IMG/VR virus record: IMGVR_UViG_3300009183_000373
Span: 1-23,469 of that record
Strand: one strand, 5' to 3'
Length of the DNA stretch: 23,469 nt
From: a virus
Below, piece by piece: positions 15,510-23,451 of this stretch (position 1 is its first letter; each line of letters begins with the position of its first letter). Below the pieces are notes generated by a model. The model ran no database searches. It saw nothing but the letters and a program-made list of their open reading frames with translations, and had not been told where the DNA came from. The translations under genes were made by a program, and so were the position numbers.

Positions 15510-15853
15510 TACACCGCCACCACAGGGTCATTGCGAACACAAAGGATTCTGACTGTCATGCGATCATCCGCTTCCCGCACATTATCAATGCGCCAATCAA
15601 ACCCACGCCAATTGATGGAATAAAGGTTTTGGTTGTCAATTATTGTTTTAGTGTTTGGTGTGTAGTTCAAAGTGAAATCCACAATGTCAGAATAAACGCG
15701 ATATTTCTCAGAAATCTTTACATTGTTAGCCACCGAATGCACACGCGCACGGGTTTGAAACCATAAGGTCTGCGTTGTGCTTTGCTCTCCAAAGGTGCTT
15801 TTGCCAAAGGTTAGGCTATTCACAGTTATGTTTTCAAACCGCGCTATTGCCAT
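15509..15853 (-). CDS. Head-tail joining/head closure protein
   Basis: This 114-residue beta-barrel-like protein has the head-tail joining family pattern: a Trp-rich strand, TQTLWFQTRARVHSV (about 28-42), and a C-terminal YSINWRGFDWRIDNVREADDRMTVRILCVRND, corresponding to 'i.y.g..y.I..v...d.r...l.l.c'. In HK97 and SPP1 such proteins seal the connector and bind the tail. It starts right after the connector stop (TAAATG) and shares one base with the tail terminator start. Confidence 0.72.
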   Translation of the reverse strand: MAIARFENITVNSLTFGKSTFGEQSTTQTLWFQTRARVHSVANNVKISEKYRVYSDIVDFTLNYTPNTKTIIDNQNLYSINWRGFDWRIDNVREADDRMTVRILCVRNDPVVAV

Positions 15854-16522
15854 TTACATCACCAAAGGTTTGTAAGGGCGCAACAAAGTCGACACACCAA
15901 ATGGAATGTTCTTCAATTGGCTATCAGTTGTATCGCTTCGGTTGTTGTAAAGATGGGTCAAAAGCAAAAGTGCCGCTTGCTTAATCACAGGATAAGCCGA
16001 CAAAGGATTTGCTGAAGTCGTGTATTCACAAAACACAGGGCTTGTCATGCTGGAATTTAGGTTTGTCGGCAAGGTCTGCAAAACAATCTTATTACCAGAC
16101 GGGTCATAGTAATAAGTCGTTGATGAAACTGTATATAAAACAGGCGGTTGTGCATCTGACCAATACTTAACCGCATTGACAGTTACGCCAGATTGCGTTG
16201 GATTAAAGTTTTGGCTGACTTCTGGCAAGTCCAGCGTTAAAGGCGTTCCATACAGGCTTGCTATGTTGTACCAGACGCGATAACTGGTTGGGAATATGGA
16301 CATACCCAGATAGTCTTCAATAGCCTGTCTAGTGGCTAATTCCAGACCATATAGATAATCGGCTTGGCTGGTATCACCAAACAAATTTAGTTGTTGAGTA
16401 ATTTCATCCAGCGTAAGCCAAGGCGTTGCCAAGTCACGGGCAATCTGTTCAACCTTTGCATAGTTGAAAGGATTGCGCGTTGGTGCGCCATAGTTTAGAA
16501 AGCCTGTTTGATCAACAGACAT
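15854..16522 (-). CDS. Head-tail connector (gp6-like / phiE125 gp8 family)
   Basis: This 222-residue protein begins with a helical region (about 20-70: WLTLDEITQQLNLFGD, then YLYGLELATRQAIEDYLGM), typical of gp6-like connectors that bind the portal. It then has a strand-rich insertion and ends with AYPVIKQAALLLLTHLYNNRSD and IPFGVSTLLRPYKPLVM, which closely fit the family ending ('P..l..A.llla.hwYenRe....lPfgv..LL.pyr'). It follows the second capsid gene by 2 nt and precedes the head closure gene. It forms the ring under the portal. Confidence 0.82.
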   Translation of the reverse strand: MSVDQTGFLNYGAPTRNPFNYAKVEQIARDLATPWLTLDEITQQLNLFGDTSQADYLYGLELATRQAIEDYLGMSIFPTSYRVWYNIASLYGTPLTLDLPEVSQNFNPTQSGVTVNAVKYWSDAQPPVLYTVSSTTYYYDPSGNKIVLQTLPTNLNSSMTSPVFCEYTTSANPLSAYPVIKQAALLLLTHLYNNRSDTTDSQLKNIPFGVSTLLRPYKPLVM

Positions 16523-16524
16523 AA

Positions 16525-17556
16525 TTAAACCCCGACTAAACGAACACCAGCAAATGGGTCACGCACAGAACTGACCATGCGCTTTTCAGCATATAAGGTT
16601 ATAAAACCAGCCTGAGTTTGTTCCATTGCTTGCACAGTCATTTCTTCAACATCTGCAATAGTTACAAACCGATTCCAACAGGCTAAATAAATTGCAAACT
16701 TACCAGCCCCAATAGTTTCCATGTTGGCATTAGGAATAACGGGGAAACCAAATACATACGCAACTGCACCACCATCATCATCGCCTACCTCAGTAAACAT
16801 TGGTGCGCCACCAGTAGCACCTTTTAATTTGCGTAGGGCTTGAATAGTGTTGGGGTGCATCATCCAAGCATTGCCCATACAAGACCAATAAGGTGCTGGT
16901 AAAGCATTGCAAAGATTAACAATATCATCATAGGCAATGGATGCGCCAGCCTGACTAACAGTTGCAATGGAATGAATGCCGTCTGTGATTGCGTAACCGC
17001 TAGAGCCATAAGCCGCAGTTCCCGCGCTTGTGTAGTAATTCAAACCACGCAAGCCATTTGTTCCACCAGTTGTAGTAGTGGTAGTTCCAGATTGATCGTT
17101 GTTAAGAATCATAGATGCGCCTTCAATAGACGCAAATTCCATTGCTAAATCTTCAACGATTGTTTCGTTTAAATAATTTACATCTGACATTACTGCCGTG
17201 CGAATTGGCAACTGTGCCGTAATCACGCGAGTAGGCAATTGCCAAATGCTTGTGTCTGTGTTTGGTGTGCCACTATTAGGCGTGAATGTATAAGTCCAAG
17301 GATTAGTTTGGCTTGCGGCATTACCCGTTTTAGCAACAAACTGAACCGCAGAACCTTGTGCGGGAATTACCCGTGCCGCTTGACGAATTGGGTTTGCAAA
17401 ACGCAAAGCCGCAAACGCATCATCAAAATAAGTGCGACCACCAACCCCATAACCAGAGCCTGTGATTGCAGACGCTTCGCGCAAATCAATTTTGACTTGA
17501 TCGCCTGTCTCTAGTGTTTGCTTAATGCCTGATAGGATTTTTTCGGTGATGGTCAT
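16525..17556 (-). CDS. Second HK97-fold capsid protein, lacking the scaffold domain
   Basis: This 343-residue paralogue of the upstream major capsid protein aligns without doubt by eye from residue 27 (EASAITG; partner 106, EASALTAG) to 339. Shared blocks include GGRT..D..F.ALR.ANP.R, F.VKTGNA-type, DTSIWQL, PIRTA...D, MEFA/VEFA..E..SM...NNDQ, GGTNGLRGL, GFIT...EKR...SVRDP.AGVR. It lacks the roughly 100-residue delta-like region, so it starts about where the partner would be cut. It could be a minor shell subunit such as a vertex protein (compare T4 gp24 with gp23) or a second shell component. Its ribosome site is only a weak GGA, 8 nt upstream. It follows a terminator, so its expression is probably lower. 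Confidence 0.85.
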   Translation of the reverse strand: MTITEKILSGIKQTLETGDQVKIDLREASAITGSGYGVGGRTYFDDAFAALRFANPIRQAARVIPAQGSAVQFVAKTGNAASQTNPWTYTFTPNSGTPNTDTSIWQLPTRVITAQLPIRTAVMSDVNYLNETIVEDLAMEFASIEGASMILNNDQSGTTTTTTGGTNGLRGLNYYTSAGTAAYGSSGYAITDGIHSIATVSQAGASIAYDDIVNLCNALPAPYWSCMGNAWMMHPNTIQALRKLKGATGGAPMFTEVGDDDGGAVAYVFGFPVIPNANMETIGAGKFAIYLACWNRFVTIADVEEMTVQAMEQTQAGFITLYAEKRMVSSVRDPFAGVRLVGV

Positions 17557-17581
17557 TTTGTTTATCCAAATTGGGTTGCAG

Positions 17582-17609
17582 AAAAAAGGTGAGGGGCGAA
17601 CCCCCCACC
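17582..17609 (-). terminator. Intrinsic terminator between the two capsid genes
   Basis: On the minus strand, GGTGGGGGG (17609-17601), loop TTCG (17600-17597) and CCCCTCACC (17596-17588) form a 9-bp stem with one G-T pair. TTTTTT (17587-17582) follows. It lies 12 nt after the stop of the major capsid gene and 25 nt before the second capsid ATG. It probably lets part of the transcription end after the most needed protein. Confidence 0.88.
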
Positions 17610-17621
17610 AATTGGCAACGA

Positions 17622-18971
17622 TTAGGTCGCAGTACCAGTTGAACGATAACGAACACCAGCGTTAGGGTCACGCACAGAAGTTGCCAAACGCTTTTCACCA
17701 AAGAAGGTGATGAAGCCAGGGGCTGTCTGGTCGTATCTACGCATAACCATGTTCAAACGATCAATGATTGTGTGAAATCTTGAGAAATCAGCAAAATACA
17801 TTGGGTACAAACTAGATGTTCCAGCAGAGCCAGCAGTTGCTTGTGATGGGTTGTCAAGATACTTGTTCATCACAACATCAAAGCCCAACATCTGACCAAT
17901 GATGCCATCTGGGTTCAAAGATTCAACAGAATTGAAAATTGGTCGACCATTGGTATCTTGCAGACCGCGAATTGCTTGTGCCAATATTGGGTTAACCATC
18001 CACTTAGCATTAGAAGTCCAATATTGTTGTGGCAATGCATACATAGTGTTAATCACATCTTTATAAGCAATTGAGTTTGCGCCAACTGTATTAGCGTTAG
18101 AAGTCAATTGATCATAAGTTGCAAGGCTATGCAAGCCTGTGCTAGAGCCAGTACCGCTAGAGCCAAATGCTGGTGTTGAAGTTGTACCACCAGCGTAGGT
18201 TGCATTAGCACCAGCGTATTGGTCAAGACCACGCAAGCCGTTAGTACCACCATAAGGATTGCTAGCAGACTGTGCGGCTTGGTCATTATTTTGCACCATT
18301 GACAATGCTTCTGATTGAGCAAATTCAACCAACATATCATCAACCACATTGGCTTCTAAACCATCAATATCGTCTAGCGCGGCTGTACGAATTGGGAATT
18401 GCACATTCAAATCTTGCAAAACTAATTGCCAAATTGAAGTGTCTTCAGTTGTGGTTGCGCCATTGTTTTGAATGGTGTAACCCCATGCCGCACCAGCATT
18501 GCCAGTTTTAACGCGGAACTGATAAGAAGAACCATCAGTTGCAACTGTGCGAGAAATGCCACGCATTGGGTTAGCCAAACGCAAAGCAACAAACACAGGG
18601 TCATAACCAGTTCTACCACCTTGGTTATTACCGCCAGCAGTCAATGCAGATGCTTCAGCCATGTATGCACCATATTGGCTTTCGTCTTCAAACATCTTCA
18701 ATTCTTTTTCAACATTGCGACCACCTTTGTAGTAGGTTGCAATTTGCTCTTTCACCGCACGATTCACATCACCGCGAACAGTTTTGTGTGGGGCGCGAAT
18801 GATTGCTGGTGCTTGAACAGATGCGACTTTGGCTTCTAAAGCAGAAACTAATTCTTGGAATTCCGCTTTAACGGCTTCCACAGATGCTTGTGCTTGTGAA
18901 GTTACTTCTTCAATCTTGGCGGTATTTGCCGCTTCAATTGCGTCTAATTTTTCAATGATTTCTTTTGACAT
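17622..18971 (-). CDS. Major capsid protein (HK97 fold) with N-terminal delta domain
   Basis: In this 449-residue protein, residues 1-55 form a coiled coil (KEIIEKLDAIEAANTAKIEE) and the charged region to about 104 acts as the internal scaffold domain seen in HK97 gp5. The mature part starts near MAEASALTAGG (104-114), the likely processing zone. The E-loop and shell regions follow: RTGYDPVFVALRLANPMRG (120-138), FRVKTGNAG (152-160), PIRTAALDDIDG (193-204) and the end SVRDPNAGVRY. It lies directly after the prohead protease, whose stop codon falls between its ribosome site (AAAGG) and its ATG. It should be the most abundant head protein. Confidence 0.93.
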   Translation of the reverse strand: MSKEIIEKLDAIEAANTAKIEEVTSQAQASVEAVKAEFQELVSALEAKVASVQAPAIIRAPHKTVRGDVNRAVKEQIATYYKGGRNVEKELKMFEDESQYGAYMAEASALTAGGNNQGGRTGYDPVFVALRLANPMRGISRTVATDGSSYQFRVKTGNAGAAWGYTIQNNGATTTEDTSIWQLVLQDLNVQFPIRTAALDDIDGLEANVVDDMLVEFAQSEALSMVQNNDQAAQSASNPYGGTNGLRGLDQYAGANATYAGGTTSTPAFGSSGTGSSTGLHSLATYDQLTSNANTVGANSIAYKDVINTMYALPQQYWTSNAKWMVNPILAQAIRGLQDTNGRPIFNSVESLNPDGIIGQMLGFDVVMNKYLDNPSQATAGSAGTSSLYPMYFADFSRFHTIIDRLNMVMRRYDQTAPGFITFFGEKRLATSVRDPNAGVRYRSTGTAT

Positions 18972-18973
18972 GA

Positions 18974-19753
18974 TTAACCTTTCAGTCGGGTATTGAGTTG
19001 TTTAAGAATCTCGCGGTCATTTAAGGCTTTGAGAATCTCTGCTTCGGTCACATCCACATCTGAGTCGCTCAGTTGGGGCGCATTTTCAATAGGCTTGGAT
19101 GCATCACGCAATTCCAAAACTTTCTTGAAGATAGATGCGGCTGTGACCGCATCCTTTTTAGACAGGCTTGCATCTCGCAACGCCCGTTCCAAAACTTTTA
19201 AATCGGCAGTTCCATCAGCGCGGAAATACTCTAATTTCTGCACTTCTGCCATTGGATTATTTGGGTACATCACCACAGACACTTCACGCAAACCGCCTTT
19301 GGTGATTCGGAAATATGCTTCATCACTTTGGTCGGGTTCGCCATCTGCGTTGACCATCATAAATTCTTCAGCATACGCGCCAACTGAAACGCCACCAAAC
19401 ATATTTGGTGATTCGCACATTACTTGGTAAAGGTCTGAACCCTGTGTGGTGTTCATGTAAATGCGACCTTCTGCGGTCATGCCTTTATCGTCAAACTCAA
19501 ATGAAGTCCATTCGCCAACTGGTATTGAATCAGCATCATGGTTTACAAACATTGGCAATGGTCGACCTTCTTTAGAAAAGGCTTCTGCCCAATCCATAAA
19601 GGCTTCTGGCTGATAGTTAAAACGCCTACCATCTACGCCTTCACGCGCACCCCATGTAGTTACAACGGCTTCAATCTTCCCTGTCGGTTCTGCGTTGCCT
19701 TGGTTTTCCAAAACCAATTTCGCTTCGCATACCATCATTAAGTTTTGCGTCAT
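18974..19753 (-). CDS. Prohead protease (HK97 gp4-like, U35/S78)
   Basis: This 259-residue protease cuts the scaffold domain from capsid subunits during head maturation. The expected catalytic set is readable: His72 in FVNHDADSIPVG, Ser123 in MFGGVSVGAY, and Glu157 in GLREVSVVMYPNNP. The spacings (51 and 34 residues) are close to those of the HK97 enzyme. Residues about 185-259 form a helical, charged tail that may be removed or bind scaffold. ATG 19753 has GAGG upstream, with 5-6 nt spacing. It sits between portal and capsid as usual. An out-of-frame small ORF overlaps its first 83 nt. Confidence 0.92.
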   Translation of the reverse strand: MTQNLMMVCEAKLVLENQGNAEPTGKIEAVVTTWGAREGVDGRRFNYQPEAFMDWAEAFSKEGRPLPMFVNHDADSIPVGEWTSFEFDDKGMTAEGRIYMNTTQGSDLYQVMCESPNMFGGVSVGAYAEEFMMVNADGEPDQSDEAYFRITKGGLREVSVVMYPNNPMAEVQKLEYFRADGTADLKVLERALRDASLSKKDAVTAASIFKKVLELRDASKPIENAPQLSDSDVDVTEAEILKALNDREILKQLNTRLKG

Positions 19754-19883
19754 GGATTACCTCATTGACTTTAGTACGATCTATGTCTTTTATTGTAGTC
19801 AATGGTCTGCCACGCTTATTTGGGACAGATTTGTGTCTGTATTTTGTAAGCAATGCTACCATTAAATCAAAATTATTGGACAA
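19671..19883 (-). CDS. Possible small basic protein between portal and protease
   Basis: This frame of 70 codons begins at TTG 19883, two bases after the portal stop, or 63 codons from ATG 19862. Neither start has a clear ribosome site. It would fill the 132-nt gap and overlap the protease by 83 nt in another frame. It is basic, with NKRGRPLTTIKDIDRTKV holding an AT-hook-like RGRP core, and ends in GKPRQRRTDRED. It may be a real small DNA-binding or regulatory protein, or chance coding in a short spacer. I consider it unproven. Confidence 0.35.
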   Translation of the reverse strand: MSNNFDLMVALLTKYRHKSVPNKRGRPLTTIKDIDRTKVNEVIHDAKLNDGMRSEIGFGKPRQRRTDRED

Positions 19884-19885
19884 TT

Positions 19886-21280
19886 TTATTTGCCAATGTT
19901 CATTTTGTTGGTTTGATTCCCGCCACCACCGCCCGTATCTTGAGGGCTAGTGCCTTTAATCGGATCACCAGATTTTGAAGAATTGAGTTCATTTGCACCA
20001 TCCATATTTGATTTGCCAAGATATTCACGCGCTTCGTTAGGCGTGAGTATCCCCGCATTTACACCAGCAACCACATAGTTCATTTGATCTAGTGGTGCGC
20101 CTTTTAGGAAATCTTGCACATCAAATTCTACGCACAAATTGGGATAGCCTTTTAGCAAAGACTGTTTCAATTTCTGCTGGACATTCACAATGATTGGATA
20201 CATTGTGGATTTATAGAATTCATCTAGCATTGTCTGTGTATTGTTGTATTTCTGATCGCCAATATGCAACATGGCTGGCGGTACGCCATATAAGCCACAT
20301 ATCCGCTTCATAGTCTGCATCTTTAAATTTGCCAAATCTGCATCTTGCAAAGTCAACATTTTTAAAGGTTCATATTTCATGCCCTGATCTAGCAACATAC
20401 CCTGACCAACTTTACTTGGGTCTGTTTGCTGACTGCCAACCATGCTAGACCATGCTTCTTTAAGTCGGGCGGCAATTTCTTTATATTTGCCATCTGGAAT
20501 TACATTTTCTGTAATAAACATTCCAGAAGGTTTTGCGCCATTTAGCATAACAAAGTTAGCATATAAATCTATATCTTGATCTAATCCTACTAATTCTGCC
20601 GCCAAAATTCCTTTGTTAAAACCCGCAGAACCTTGCCATGCCATATCTTTGCAATGCATGATTTGGTGTGATTCCAATGGTTGATCTTTGCTAAACCCAT
20701 AAGAAGGCGTAGACAAGCGATAACTTGGATAACGGGTTGGTGTGATTTGAACGGCAATAAGTGTGCTGTCCATTTCATACATTTCCAACGGGGTTTGCAT
20801 TGAATCTTTTTGGTCTTTTCTCCACCACAGGGTAAAGGCTTCACCAAGCAATTCATGCCACATCATCCATTGATACCAAAATTCATAACTGCTTTGAAAG
20901 TTATTTGGGTTGGTCAGTAATGAATAAACTTGTTTGGCTTTTGTTTTATTTCGCTCTGCAACGCTTTCATCTGTCAATGCATTTACATAAGTGCCATCTT
21001 CAGACAAAGCCATAATCTTTATTGGCAACTGCGCCAATGCACGGGCTTTGACCGCCACGCATGACATTACTGTGCTATTACGCGTGAGTAATGTTGTGTC
21101 AACTGGTCTGCCAGCAGTCGTTGTTGTGGCAGTTGTGACATAAAGAATCTGCGTGTTTACTGTTGGGACTTTATTGTTGCCCTGATAAACAATGTTATTA
21201 CCTAACGCAGTTTGACCAAATAGCGTGTTTGATTCTTTGGAAATACTATCTTTTCTTTTGAATATGTCAAACATTCCCAT
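19886..21280 (-). CDS. Portal protein (HK97 family)
   Basis: This 464-residue protein begins MGMFDIFKRKDSI, a common portal start, and shows the family hallmarks: VMSCVAVKARALAQLPIKIM (about 71-90), a WYQWMMWHELLGEAFTLWWRK segment (about 136-156), and MKRICGLYGVPPAMLHIG (about 323-340) followed by NNTQTMLDEFYKSTMYPII. These fit the wing, stem and crown regions of HK97-type portals. It forms the dodecameric ring at one vertex through which DNA enters and leaves. The ATG follows the terminase by 9 nt with a strong AAGGGG ribosome site. The Gly-rich C-terminus (GGGGGNQTNK) is low-complexity. Confidence 0.93.
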   Translation of the reverse strand: MGMFDIFKRKDSISKESNTLFGQTALGNNIVYQGNNKVPTVNTQILYVTTATTTTAGRPVDTTLLTRNSTVMSCVAVKARALAQLPIKIMALSEDGTYVNALTDESVAERNKTKAKQVYSLLTNPNNFQSSYEFWYQWMMWHELLGEAFTLWWRKDQKDSMQTPLEMYEMDSTLIAVQITPTRYPSYRLSTPSYGFSKDQPLESHQIMHCKDMAWQGSAGFNKGILAAELVGLDQDIDLYANFVMLNGAKPSGMFITENVIPDGKYKEIAARLKEAWSSMVGSQQTDPSKVGQGMLLDQGMKYEPLKMLTLQDADLANLKMQTMKRICGLYGVPPAMLHIGDQKYNNTQTMLDEFYKSTMYPIIVNVQQKLKQSLLKGYPNLCVEFDVQDFLKGAPLDQMNYVVAGVNAGILTPNEAREYLGKSNMDGANELNSSKSGDPIKGTSPQDTGGGGGNQTNKMNIGK

Positions 21281-21289
21281 GATTTCCCC

Positions 21290-22951
21290 TTAAAAGGTTC
21301 TGAATCCAAACCCTGACATTGTAGGATTATCTAGCGAACAATGCATTGCTATGATTAAACTGATTATGCCATCAACTTTTGCAGACTTGTCGGCTTCATT
21401 TTTACGCACTTTTACATTGCCGTTTACATCTTCGTAAACTTCGCAGTTACCTAATTGCCATCCAACAAATGGGTTGCCGTCATGTTTAACCCCGTAATTC
21501 ATTATAAGTTTTTCAATGTGTTTACTTGGGTTACTTAATACCGCCATACCCTGACCGACCTTCTTTACAGGCAAACCAGCATCATGTAGCCTAGCCACTA
21601 GGCTTGCCGCGTTATAAGCATCAAAACCAATTTCCTTCACATCATATTTAGCGCATTGACCAATAATGTAATCGCTTATTTCGCGGTCATCCATCACATT
21701 GCCTTCGGTCACATGAAGAATGCCATTCTGTCGGGCAACCCTAAAAATATCTCCGTAGTGTTTAGGTATAAGGGCATATCCATCTTCTGGCAAAAAGAAT
21801 TTAAACTCTGCATGAAAGTCATCATCAGCAAATCTTTTCAGCGTACAGACTGCGTTTAAGTCACGGGTTGCCGCCAAGTCAAACCCAATAAATACCGCTT
21901 CTGGTTCGCGCTCTCCAAGAAGTATGCATTTAGGGTCATCCCAATAAGAACGATCAACCCAAGCAGAATTTGCGCTTACATAGATATTTAGCGTCTTGCA
22001 AAGAAATTCATTTAACGCGGCTGGCTTATGTTTTGATTCTTCTGCTCGTTGCGAAATGGCTTCGTCATAGACCGAAATGCCGTGCATTGGATTTGCCTTC
22101 ATCCAAGAAGATTGTTCGCGCCAATCATCCTGTGGGTCTAGTCCATACAGTAAACCAAACCAGCGCGGGTTATCAACCACATCACCTTTGAGCATAGATT
22201 CCAGAATGCTCATGTCTTCATAAAACTTGGTTTCTTTGGTAAAACTCGCAGTCGTAATATAAATCCGCAATGGGTTTTGTCGTGCAACCATTCCAGAAAA
22301 TATAACTTCAATTGAGTTTCTATCCACGATCTGGGCGGCTTCATCAATGATGGCGCAAGATGGGTTCATACCATCACCCGACTTTTTTGTGTCGCGGGAT
22401 AACGCCCTAAATTTTGTTTGGGCATCACCAGTTTTGGTTATTTGATTTCTTTGCACCTTATATAAATCTGCTACATCAGACGGCATAGATTCGACAAAAC
22501 CAGATGCGGCATTAAACACAATGGATGCTTGGTCGCGGCTGGTTGCCAAGGTGTAAACCTCTGCACCCGCTTCGCCAAATACTAATTCGTATAAGCCAAT
22601 TGCCGCAATTAGGGTTGACTTTCCAGCCTTGCGCGGAATAAAAATAATCACATCCGACACCATCCGATTGGCTAAATTCTTTTTACTGCGAAAGCCGTAA
22701 ATGGCGCAGATTATAAAAACTTGGAAAGGTTGAAGTTTTAAAGCCGTGCCAGCGTCTGGTCCTTTGGTGTGCTTTAGTGTGGATGCAAATTCCAAGAAAT
22801 GGTCAACATATTTAACATGGAATTCCCAAGCCCAATTTCGGTCTTCGAGTTGATTAAGAAATCTTTGAGCCGCAAGCCGTACATTTTGACAAACAAGGAT
22901 TTCACCCTTAACGACTTGGACTGCATAAAGAATCCCGTCTTCGTAGGTCAT
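21290..22951 (-). CDS. terL: Terminase large subunit
   Basis: This 553-residue DNA packaging motor has an ATPase half with a Walker A-like loop, PRKAGKST (106-113), Walker B CAIIDEA (199-205, Asp203/Glu204), and coupling motif YITTAS (231-236). The nuclease half has acidic residues in FIGFDLA (Asp358), IGFDAY (Asp444) and KVDGIISLI (Asp527), fitting the RNase H-like fold that cuts concatemers. Length and order match the HK97/P27-partner class. The ATG overlaps the small subunit stop by 4 nt. No residue needed for activity appears missing. Confidence 0.95.
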   Translation of the reverse strand: MTYEDGILYAVQVVKGEILVCQNVRLAAQRFLNQLEDRNWAWEFHVKYVDHFLEFASTLKHTKGPDAGTALKLQPFQVFIICAIYGFRSKKNLANRMVSDVIIFIPRKAGKSTLIAAIGLYELVFGEAGAEVYTLATSRDQASIVFNAASGFVESMPSDVADLYKVQRNQITKTGDAQTKFRALSRDTKKSGDGMNPSCAIIDEAAQIVDRNSIEVIFSGMVARQNPLRIYITTASFTKETKFYEDMSILESMLKGDVVDNPRWFGLLYGLDPQDDWREQSSWMKANPMHGISVYDEAISQRAEESKHKPAALNEFLCKTLNIYVSANSAWVDRSYWDDPKCILLGEREPEAVFIGFDLAATRDLNAVCTLKRFADDDFHAEFKFFLPEDGYALIPKHYGDIFRVARQNGILHVTEGNVMDDREISDYIIGQCAKYDVKEIGFDAYNAASLVARLHDAGLPVKKVGQGMAVLSNPSKHIEKLIMNYGVKHDGNPFVGWQLGNCEVYEDVNGNVKVRKNEADKSAKVDGIISLIIAMHCSLDNPTMSGFGFRTF

Positions 22952-23406
22952 GGTCCATTTAACAATTTGGAATATTTGCCACCTTCAACTTTATTGGTAG
23001 CAAGCCGACCTTTAGGTGTAAGCCCAAGTTCATTCATCAGCACAACTGCACGGGACAGGGATTTGTCTGCGCCAGTTAAGAAAGGGCTTATGCCTTGCGT
23101 CTGTCCAGAATTAAAAGTTGTGACTATTCCCTGTTCTTGGATTCCCTTTATGCAAGAAATATAAATCTCCAACTGCATAGCCAATGCGCCAAGAATATGT
23201 TTGTCTTGGTCTGAACCTATGCCATAAGTTTCCCAAAGAAAGTCTGAAGTCTCTTTAATAAACTTATTTCTGTCCCATGCGTCTGGGTTGTCCAACCATT
23301 CAGCCTTTGGCACTCTGCGTTTAACTTGGTCAGGCAAAACCCCCGCTTTGTGGGCGGCTTTAGTTCCATGCACCAAGTGAAGTTCGGCTGGTATTCGGTT
23401 TGTCAT
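22948..23406 (-). CDS. terS: Terminase small subunit (P27 family)
   Basis: This 152-residue protein begins MTNRIPAELHLVHGTKAAHK, the usual P27-family start ('RkP..L..l.GT'). It then has FLWETYGIGSDQDKHILGALAMQLEIYISCIKGIQEQG and the end motif LMNELGLTPKGRLA (about 125-138), which is typical of the family. It recognises phage DNA and directs the large subunit. The frame is open upstream to the window edge without a likely start, so ATG 23406 is chosen on family length. No ribosome site precedes it (AAAAACC), which is odd. Confidence 0.88.
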   Translation of the reverse strand: MTNRIPAELHLVHGTKAAHKAGVLPDQVKRRVPKAEWLDNPDAWDRNKFIKETSDFLWETYGIGSDQDKHILGALAMQLEIYISCIKGIQEQGIVTTFNSGQTQGISPFLTGADKSLSRAVVLMNELGLTPKGRLATNKVEGGKYSKLLNGP

Positions 23407-23413
23407 GGTTTTT

Positions 23414-23451
23414 AGTATACCAAAAGACTTAATACCCCTAATATCTAAGTC
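23414..23451 (-). promoter_or_regulatory. Possible extended -10 promoter with dyad upstream of terS
   Basis: TGGTATACT (23422-23414) fits an extended -10 element, with TATACT at 23419-23414. No good -35 lies at 17 nt; a TTGACT (23453-23448) is 28 nt away. An inverted repeat, GACTTA (23451-23446) and TAAGTC (23431-23426), lies just upstream and could bind a regulator. The expected start of transcription falls at or next to the terS ATG, implying a leaderless message. Confidence 0.35.

Noticed and set aside
17557-17581. Promoter for the second capsid gene
   Set aside because: The stretch has only weak -10-like bases (GGATAAAC) and no -35 outside the terminator.
18993-19430. Plus-strand open frame of 145 codons opposite the prohead protease
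   Set aside because: It is an antisense shadow of a gene with intact catalytic motifs; its product is Ser-rich and motif-free.
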